64,000 nucleotides of DNA from Castanea sativa (Eukaryota; Streptophyta; Magnoliopsida; Fagales; Fagaceae), in NCBI RefSeq assembly GCF_040712315.1, contig NC_134022.1, positions 5,394,001 to 5,458,000 of the forward strand. Direction: 5' to 3'. Below the pieces are notes generated by a model. That model saw only the letters and a program-made list of their open reading frames with translations. It had not been told where the DNA came from and made no database searches. Positions 57,079 to 64,000 of this stretch are shown in pieces. A program made the position numbers and the translations under genes. Positions within the stretch are counted from its first letter, which is position 1, and each line of letters starts with the position of its first letter.

Positions 57079-58337
57079 TGAATGGTAAATGGCAACAAAA
57101 TTCCAAAAGAACCCTCATCCCCTAGTCCCATTTCACTCAGCCGCAGCCTTCACACCTCTCCTCTCCCACTCAGCTACTCTCACTCTCCTCACATCACTCT
57201 CATCTCCCCAACCTCTGATCTCTATGACCACCGGCCATCGCGGGCACCTGCAGCACCTCCGATCAGATTGTTTTTTCTCTTTTTCTCTCAATCTCAGCTC
57301 ACACGGTCTCACACCCTCACTCACTCTCAAGCACCGCCTCCCAAGTTCCCAGCCTCTCAACGCCGTTCCAAGCATTCACCATCGCCGGTCTACGCTCTCA
57401 GTCACTCTCAGTCTTATCGCCGGCCCAAGCTCTCACCGCCGATCTGTTCTCTACTTCTCTTCAATTTTTTTTTTAGTGTCGTATTTAGTCTGAGTCTGTG
57501 AGAATATGAGATGTTTGTTTCAAGTTTTTTGTTTGGATTTTCTACTTAAACTACGGACTTCAACAGATGGGTTGTGCTACTTCAAGTTATTGTAGTTTAA
57601 AGACTTGAAATTATGATACTTTACGGGGTAATGTAATCTATCGTGGAGGAAATTGTGTATATATTGTGTTTGTTGTAAATGTAGTGCCTAAACGGAGATG
57701 GGAGAAAAATTTTGGGCTTGAATTTGGGCTTCACTCAAAATATTTTTTTTTTTGGTTGGGCCACGGATTGGCCCAAATTAGGCAGGCGGGGCGAGTATGG
57801 GCTTTGCATAAATAACCCTTTTATTACACGGGCCAGATCCGAATAATGAGTCTAAACCTGCGGGTTGGGTATGAAAAAACCTGACCCAAACCCGATCCGA
57901 GGCCACTCCTAAACATATATGCAGTATGATCTCACTATTTGACAACATAGAACAAAACAATCGTGGCCCTGCATGGTGTATACTCATTGCCCATTTCGCA
58001 ATTAAAATATATGGATTCTCCATCAATGTCTTTCACGATTAAAATATAAAAAATTGGATGACAGGTATTGCAAAGGATTTTATGATGTTTTCCTTTTGTG
58101 TGCACCACAAATGGTTTGCCTCAAAAGCTGCATTGCCAAGCAATCTTTAACATGCCTGCAATTGCCTTAGCTGAAACTCATTCTTATCTGCTGATAGGTA
58201 ACTCAATAAGCCTTGAAGTATTCTTTTGCTAAACCATGAGAAGTTACATACCTTCTTTCTATTTTTGTTAATTATAGTTGTAATTAACAAAAAAACCACA
58301 ATGGCGATCGCAATCGCAACCACAGCAGTACAAGTAC
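57079..58337. other. Region right of the candidate element, no firm gene
   Basis: 57100-57480 is a pyrimidine-rich stretch of CTCTCACTC words that stays open in several frames but looks like a leader or promoter. 57740-57920 is a GC-richer patch with GGGTTGGGT and ACCCGATCC words. A minus-strand frame at 58425-58147 encodes one hydrophobic helix (CTAVVAIAIAIVVFLLITTI) before a donor-like AAG/GTATGTAAC; I cannot identify it. Confidence 0.3.
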
Positions 58338-58590
58338 TTATAGGTAGTGCTTCAAAAAACGCAGGAAATTCATGAAATGTTAAATCGTATGAACAAATAC
58401 AGCAAAATCTCCTAGATTTAAACAAAGTTTGGACGATCTAATGAAATAATTACTTCAATTTCGTATTTAATTAAAAAAAAATGGAGCAGAGTTATAGGTA
58501 ATCATCCAAAAGCGCGGGAAATTCCTGAAAAATCAAATCGATAAACAAACACAACAAAATCTCCCAAAAATCAAAGAAAATGAAGCTTGA
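58338..58590. repeat. Tandem duplication, about 153-bp unit
   Basis: TTATAGGTAGTGCTTCAAAA... at 58338 and TTATAGGTAATCATCCAAAA... at 58491 begin two units that share GCGGGAAATTCnTGAAA and CAGCAAAATCTCC. The units differ at many positions, so the duplication is old. Confidence 0.7.
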
Positions 58591-59159
58591 AGGAGCAAAT
58601 TAAATAATTACTTCAGAATAGAGTAGAGATTCAACCTTCCAAATCAACAATCAATAGGTACAGAGAATTTTCCAATTTCAAAATCAACAATCAACAATGA
58701 ACATTTCATAAGAGAGAGTAGGACATGTAATCAAACTAGTGGAATCAGCGGTGTTGGAGTCGAGATGAGAGAAGACCTTCGATTTTTGAATTTTCTGAGA
58801 AATGTGCGAAAGGAAAATCAAAGAAATGCGGTGAAATCGACGAGAAAGTGGGTGAAAACAAAGAAACACAAAAATTCAAAGAAGAGATTAGGCTTGTGAT
58901 TAGGCAATACCAATTCTTATCAATGCGATTGTGAGACGAAGAAAACACACCGTGACCGAGAGAGACGAAGTCACGAAGAGAACACCGAGCTTCGATTGAG
59001 AGAGACAAAGAGACACAGACAAAGAAATCAAGAACTTGAGCTTGAATGCTATGTGATTTTAAAATTTTTTTGTTTTTGTTTTTGAAACTGAATGCTATGT
59101 GATTTCCATGATTGCCGAGATTAGATTTGTATTTGAATGCTATACGAAACATTTTGTTT

Positions 59160-59700
59160 TGGTAAACAATGCTATACGAAACATAAGAGCTTAGTTTTGT
59201 TTTTAAGTGAAATTTAGAGACAATGGGATTTCATGTAATGGGATTTCATGGTAGTCACGAGTTGGGATTAGATTAAATTTACTGGTATACTTGTATCTTG
59301 CTGCAGTAAGATATTTTCTATTTTAGTCCAGTTAAGGGAAAATGCCATGGGGCTTCGCCATTATTGGGTGGTGGTCAGGTGTGTTAATGCTCTTTTAAAA
59401 AGGCAAAATAAAAGATAAAGAGCAGAAGTTACCGTGTGCTTATTTACCTTTTAGATACAAACCTTTTTTGTTTTTGTTTTTTGAAACGCTTTTAGATACA
59501 AACTAGTACAGTACTTAATCACTAACTGTTTACTATATACTTCAGTAATTGTGTTTAAGAATAGAATAACTAAAAATGCACCAGTGATACTAATGCATGC
59601 CACTTTGGTTTAAGGGTTCTGGTTTTAGACCTAGCCCTCTAGAAATTTTTTTTTTTTTTTTTCTATGATTAACTTTCGTGTAGACTCCAAGTCACCGTTT

Positions 59701-59753
<53 letters not shown>

Positions 59754-60020
59754 GTAGTGGGAGGTTGGGATTTTATTTGGACCATGCATTGTTTCACGTG
59801 ATTTAACACGCTAACTCAATAAAGGTAAAAACCATCTAACAAAAAGAACAAGGAAAAAGAAACGAAACCAGGGAAAAAGGCTGGAAAAAAATAAGATTGA
59901 GCCAAAAAGAGTAGAAGACACGGCTCTAAGTATAACAGTTCAAACTGTTTGTTCATTTTATCTAGAACTTCTATTTTTCCACTCTTCTGTCCCAATAATT
60001 ATATATATAAATAACCATAT
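59160..60020. other. Intergenic region
   Basis: No gene seen. Contains T-runs and a (TA)n run. Confidence 0.4.
59705..59749. repeat. (TA)n microsatellite
   Basis: About 22 TA units. Confidence 0.92.
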
Positions 60021-61432
60021 CAGTGGCGAAGTTAGGATTTTAGTTTAGAGGGGGCAAAATTAAAAGACGATATTAAAAGTGAAATTTATCTAAAAAACAT
60101 TAATCAACAATAATAACAAAATAAATAAACGATTATAAGCAAATATGAATATATTTCATATTATTAAAATAAATAAACAAAAACAACCAATTCATAGCTA
60201 CTAAAAGATTTACAAACTGATGGAGTAAAAATATGATTAGTGTTACTTAAAAAATATAATGAATAAATGTTTGAAATTATTTTTTGTGATTGGTGACATG
60301 CCAATTTGTAAGATATAAGTAGTAAAATTTGTAATATCTCTAGCATCATTCAAAGATAAAATGCTATGAAAAGTATCATAAATAGTAAAAATGGTATAAA
60401 TAATGATATAAAATAAATAAAATAAATAGTGAAATAGGTGGTGTAAGGACACAATTCAAATTCACAATCTATGACTGAAAGGAAATGGGCTTGAAGGGCC
60501 TTTTTTACAATAAATTTGTAGAGGATGGGTTTAGAATCTAGATTTTAAGAATGGTTTAGATAACAAGGAAAAGAACGAGCTTTGGATCCAATGGCACGAA
60601 ATAAAGAGTTATTTGCAAGAGTATGACTGAAAGCCCCTCCTCGGACACAATCCGAGGATAGTTTATAATAGTATTTTTCTAATGTTGGATACAATTATCG
60701 ATTATCATATACTATTGACCTTTTACTTCACTGAAAAAGCCTTCCCTTTCTTCGTAGGTCTTCCCCTTTATTTATACTTCATCTTCTTCTCTTCATCATC
60801 TTTCACCTCATGGTTGTAATGCTGGTTTAGGATACTTGTCCCATCAATTTTTCCCTAAAGTCCGCTGGAGTCAGGAACCAAGTTCCAAACCTCATGCTCA
60901 GGTCCCATCCTTCCATCTATGCAGTCAGTATATCAATTACAGAGCTTTTAATGTATGGGTAGTGGTAGCAGCTTTACCTTAGATATTCCACCGCTCTTTC
61001 TATTGTCCTCTATGTGTACTGTGTCTTCCTGTAGTCATAGGATTTCTTATAACATAGCCCGGGGACACTAAACCTCTCTTCCTATGTCCTCGGCTTAACA
61101 ATCTGAGGACAAATCTATTCCTCGGACGTAATTGGTCATTCGTTTATCATATCTTTACTTGACATTTCTTTATGAGATACATTCAGATACTCCAAGATCA
61201 TTTGATGTCCTAGGATTTGGGTTTCTAGCCCAAAAGACTTCGTTGGACCATCCTTGGTAAATTACTGGGCTCAATGCCCCTACAGGTGGTTTGGTCACTT
61301 TCAAGTTTCAACATGTAGAAGTTTTTTTTTTTTCCTCCATGTGACTACTAATACAAAAAAAAAAAAAAAAAAAAAAAATTAGGAGTCATGGGGGGCAGGT
61401 GCCCCCCTCGCCCCCCTCTGGCTCCGCCAGTG
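60021..61432. mobile_element. hAT-like element, CAGTGGCG ends, with nested repeat
   Basis: Left end CAGTGGCGAAGTTAGGATTTT and right end, on the other strand, CACTGGCGGAGCCAGAGG, each followed inward by a G-rich block (GAGGGGGCAAAA and GGGGGGCACCTGCCCCCC). Flanks ACCATAT and CCCATAT agree at 6 of 7, in line with a slightly decayed hAT target duplication. From about 60630 to 61290 it contains another insertion-like block rich in CCTCGGA/TCCGAGGA words, probably LTR-derived. No transposase. Confidence 0.6.
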
Positions 61433-62160
61433 CCCATATGCACCCAAGTAATTTATCTCTATCTGCATTTGTTCAATGATTAAAAACTCAATTGATTTTC
61501 TTCACCAGCCTTTACTATGTTTTCTCTGTTGTCGTCATCATTATTATGAGATATAGCTATGACTATGCGATATGGGGGATTTATCTCAGTAGTACCCTTA
61601 TCCTGTTTTATTAGAAATCTAATGTTTGAATTCTTGAACTGCTAGATGGTGGTTAGAAGTACACTATTTGACTCAATCAATTCTAAGTTATAAGTTTGTA
61701 ACACCTTTATTACTCCCTTGTTGTTTAATTCCTTTTGGTTGTAAGTGGTGCTTTTGGTTACTAGTCATGTTCCAATTAGAATTTTTTTTCAAATGGTGAA
61801 ATTATTTCATGCTTGCTTATTGTTTTTAAACTGTGGCATGTTATAATAGTAAACAAAGAATTTTGACAATAAACTTTGGTCACAGTCACACATCTGTCTT
61901 AAGATTGACATTAATTTAGGCATTTAGGTTCCTTTTCTAAAATGCATGTGGCTCTTGCTTGGCTATGGTCATAGTAGGTAATTTCTGATTCCTTTTCAAT
62001 TTCTACTATTTTGCTAGATATTTTAGACTACCTTTTTTTTTTTTTTTTTTTTTTTCTCCTAGTATTCTTCACTTGTTGAGGTCACTTATTTGATTTCTTT
62101 AACCCTTAATTACATTGATGAAGCCGTTTCATCTGCCCAATGATGAATTCAAATTGCACC
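61433..62160. other. Intergenic or intron-like region before the second neprosin exon
   Basis: No exon of the neprosin type is visible here. A T-run lies at about 62032-62055. Confidence 0.4.
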
Positions 62161-62950
62161 GTGACAGTTATTTTGATTTTGATTTTAGTCAAAGTCGTTT
62201 TCATTTCGTCTTAGTTAAAATTTCTACATTACAATGAATTTTTCTTCTAAATTTTAAAGATTACATCTAGGACTCAGTATCGAAGTATTCACAATTGTTG
62301 ACGTTTCTTATACTTTCATGCATGCAGGATAAAATAAGCAGTCATTGGTGGTTAAAAGTGGATGATCAAAAAATAGGATATTGGCCCAAGTATATTTTCA
62401 CTCTCTTAACAAATGACGCTTGCTATTTTCAATTTGGGGGCAAGGTATATAGGAATATAAATAAGCCGTGTCCTCCGATGGGGAATGGTCGATTTCCAAG
62501 CAAGGATTTGGCAGAAACAAGTTTTTTTACACAAATGCAATATGTCACTCAAGTGTACAATGTAAGGGATATAGACTCCTCTCTAATGGATAAGTACATT
62601 AGCAATGTAGGTTATGACTTGATATATTGGGAAAATCAAAGTGGAGATTTGGAAAAATCTATAACATATGGGGGACCTGGAGGGAATTGTGGTAAATAAT
62701 AGTTGGTATATGCAAAATACAATTAAAATGAACAAATGTACTTGGTCTTATGCCTATGACACAAGAGTGTCCAATAAAGATTAATAATTTGCTAAGAACT
62801 CTTGGGTTCATGTTAATGGTAGGGATTTGTATATGATGACTACGGAAGGGTGATTTGATGGTGAATTAATGACGGTTTTTTGAATGGTAAAATCAAAGTT
62901 TTGGTATGGATTTCGTGGGTTTTTGGTATGGTTTTGGTATGGGTTTTTGG
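62161..62950. repeat. Segmental duplicate of the neprosin 3' end
   Basis: From TTTTAGTCAAAGTC (62190) to GGATTTCGTGGGTTTTTGG (62925) this region matches 19970-20640 plus 20878-20905, including intron end, last exon, stop and 3' flank. The only large difference is the absence of the 219-bp MITE. Confidence 0.85.
62328..62699 (+). pseudogene. Neprosin-domain last exon, second copy
   Basis: After the acceptor CATGCAG the exon has the same 372-nt length as exon 7 of the first copy and stays open to TAA: SHWWLKVDDQKIGYWP, CYFQFGGKVYRNINKPCPPM, ending TYGGPGGNCGK. Where the first copy has QFGGEV this one has QFGGKV. The Glu of the GGE motif is strongly conserved in the family and, as far as I recall, is one of the two catalytic glutamates, so this copy would be inactive even if complete. 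No upstream exon lies within the 2 kb I could scan, so it is a lone 3' piece or has a very long last intron. Confidence 0.75.
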
Positions 62951-62953
62951 TAA

Positions 62954-63475
62954 AGATGACGACGTGAAATGCGATCATTTAGAGACAAGATGTGGTTGCT
63001 TGACAGAAATGAAAATTAGTCGTAGATCAATTGAAAAATATGGTGTTATCAAATTTGTGGCAAAGCATACACATGTATTAGCTTCTCCGCATAAGAACAT
63101 GTTCCTTAAATCTCAAAGGACCATTAATCCTTAACCAGCTGTTGATGTTGAATTAGCAAATAGTTCTGGAATTGTACCAAAAGTAAGTATTGGGTTAATG
63201 GCTAGAAGGGTGGGTGGAATTGAAAATCTTGGCTTCATTCTTGAGGATTATAACAGTTATTTGAGTACAAGACAAACATAAGAAATGAAAATTGGGGATC
63301 AAGTGGCCTACTTGAATATCTATGAAAAATGCAATTTGAAAACCTTAATTTTTCTTATGTGATTCAAGTTGAAATTGGATGATCTTATTACAAACATTTT
63401 TTTGGGCAGATTGTAGGATGAAATTGGATTATGAGTATTTTGGAAATATAGTGTGCTTTGATACAACTTACAAAA
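62954..63475 (+). pseudogene. FAR1/FHY3-like (MULE-derived) fragment, decayed
   Basis: Pieces in several frames match the FAR1-related family of domesticated Mutator transposases: ETRCGCLTEMKISRRSIEKY and VIKFVAKHTHVLASPHKN (FAR1 DNA-binding domain), VDVELANSSGI and RRVGGIENLGFILEDYNSYL, then DDLITNIF and LDYEYFGNIVCFDTTYK, the start of the MULE transposase domain with its first Asp. Stops and one-base shifts separate them. The sequence ends inside DTTYK at 63475, where a LINE tail begins. Lies directly after the duplicated neprosin 3' flank. Confidence 0.78.
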
Positions 63476-63736
63476 AAGAAAAAAAGAAAAGAAAAAAAAA
63501 AGCATCCTCCTTGATAGCTTCTTTGATATATGGGTTGCAAGTTGCTTCCAATGAATTTCGTAATGTCAATCTTTCTCATGTTTTTAGGAGTGGCAATTTG
63601 CCTGCTTATCTCTTAGCTAAGTATGCTTTAGACATTAATGACTTTTCTGCCTGGATTGAAGAGAGCCATTGTTTTCTACAACAAGCTCTTCTTCATGATG
63701 TATCTTCTGTTTTAATTTTTTAATGAAGGTCGTGCT

Positions 63737-63772
<36 letters not shown>
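63476..63772 (+). mobile_element. 5'-truncated LINE tail with poly(A)
   Basis: 63500-63722 encodes EFRNVNLSHVFRSGNLPAYL and LAKYALDINDFSAWIEE, the C-terminal end of a LINE RNase H domain (compare VRRGANGVAHVLARFAR in the copy at 24.6 kb), then a stop and a poly(A) run (about 63744-63772). An A-rich junction (63473-63502) joins it to the FAR1-like sequence. This is the usual form of a short, 5'-truncated LINE insertion. Confidence 0.75.
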
Positions 63773-63775
<3 letters not shown>

Positions 63776-64000
63776 ATATACACTTCATTGTTTATTTATA
63801 CTACATTTAAGAGTTTTCTTGTTTGAATTCTTACTTTGGGCACCAAAAATACCCTACAATTCACTTGTTTAAAAAGTTTAAATTATAGTGTTAGATATGT
63901 AAAATTACTAATTTTAAAATTCTTAAATTTTAGAAGATAAGTTTCAAAAATTAGTTTTTTTTTTCTCCTCTCCAAATTCAAATTTAAAGTGAAACGACAA
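63773..64000. other. AT-rich window end
   Basis: Nothing recognised. The right half of the FAR1-like domain, expected after the LINE insertion, is not readable here. Confidence 0.4.

Noticed and set aside
57082..57501. Two overlapping Ser/Pro/His-rich ORFs of about 135 codons
   Set aside because: Pyrimidine-rich low-complexity sequence stays open in several frames at once; no conserved motif.
58745..59152. 135-codon Ser/Phe-rich minus-strand ORF
   Set aside because: Low-complexity AG-rich leader-like DNA with no recognisable motif.
1..64000. CRISPR arrays, operons, ribosome binding sites
   Set aside because: The window is plant nuclear DNA; tandem repeats seen are microsatellites, duplications or transposon arrays.

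Overview
The window is nuclear DNA of a eudicot plant: AT-rich, intron-containing genes and dense, nested transposable elements. The transposon families and the proteins look like those of a woody species, possibly Fagaceae (oak or chestnut group). That placement is an impression from familiarity, not a search result. Almost nothing here is an intact host gene; most of the window is mobile DNA and broken gene copies.

Layout. 0.2-6 kb: a decayed mitochondrial carrier gene (BOU-like) split by a nearly complete, young Ty1/copia element with matching 353-bp LTRs and a 5-bp target duplication. 6.4-11.3 kb: three non-autonomous elements with 9-bp target duplications, a minus-strand LINE remnant and a copia LTR end. 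12.4-20.5 kb: a seven-exon neprosin-type glutamic peptidase gene, mostly readable but with two compensating frameshifts in exon 4; its introns carry a short Helitron, a hAT-like element, a MITE and a SINE. 20.6-26.4 kb: a Tourist-like MITE, an LTR-like block and a LINE 3' end. 26.4-30.0 kb: a hAT element with a broken transposase. 30.8-34.4 kb: a HAL3 exon fragment, an unrecognised membrane ORF, a LINE RT remnant and a second Tourist-like MITE.

34.7-57.1 kb is the most interesting part. A MuDR-type transposase (plus strand, broken) stands at the left, an intact unrecognised 204-aa ORF follows it, and a plant mobile domain (PMD) gene (minus strand, broken) stands at the right. Both outer ends carry clusters of CTCGAG palindromes next to CT-rich leader exons, and a 9-bp word (GTTAGATAT) flanks the whole stretch. 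Between the two transposon genes lie intron-bearing fragments of five unrelated host genes, all on the minus strand: an EF-hand protein, a nucleotide-sugar transporter, VPS8, NRPD4/NRPE4 (a Pol IV/Pol V subunit) and a Rab3GAP catalytic subunit. One further exon lies head-to-head against VPS8. I propose a 22-kb gene-collecting Mutator-like element; the outer limits are inferred, while the gene fragments are read directly.

57-64 kb: low-complexity and repeat sequence, a hAT-like element, the last exon of a second neprosin copy (same length and flanks as the first, without the MITE), then a FAR1-like pseudogene cut by a LINE tail.
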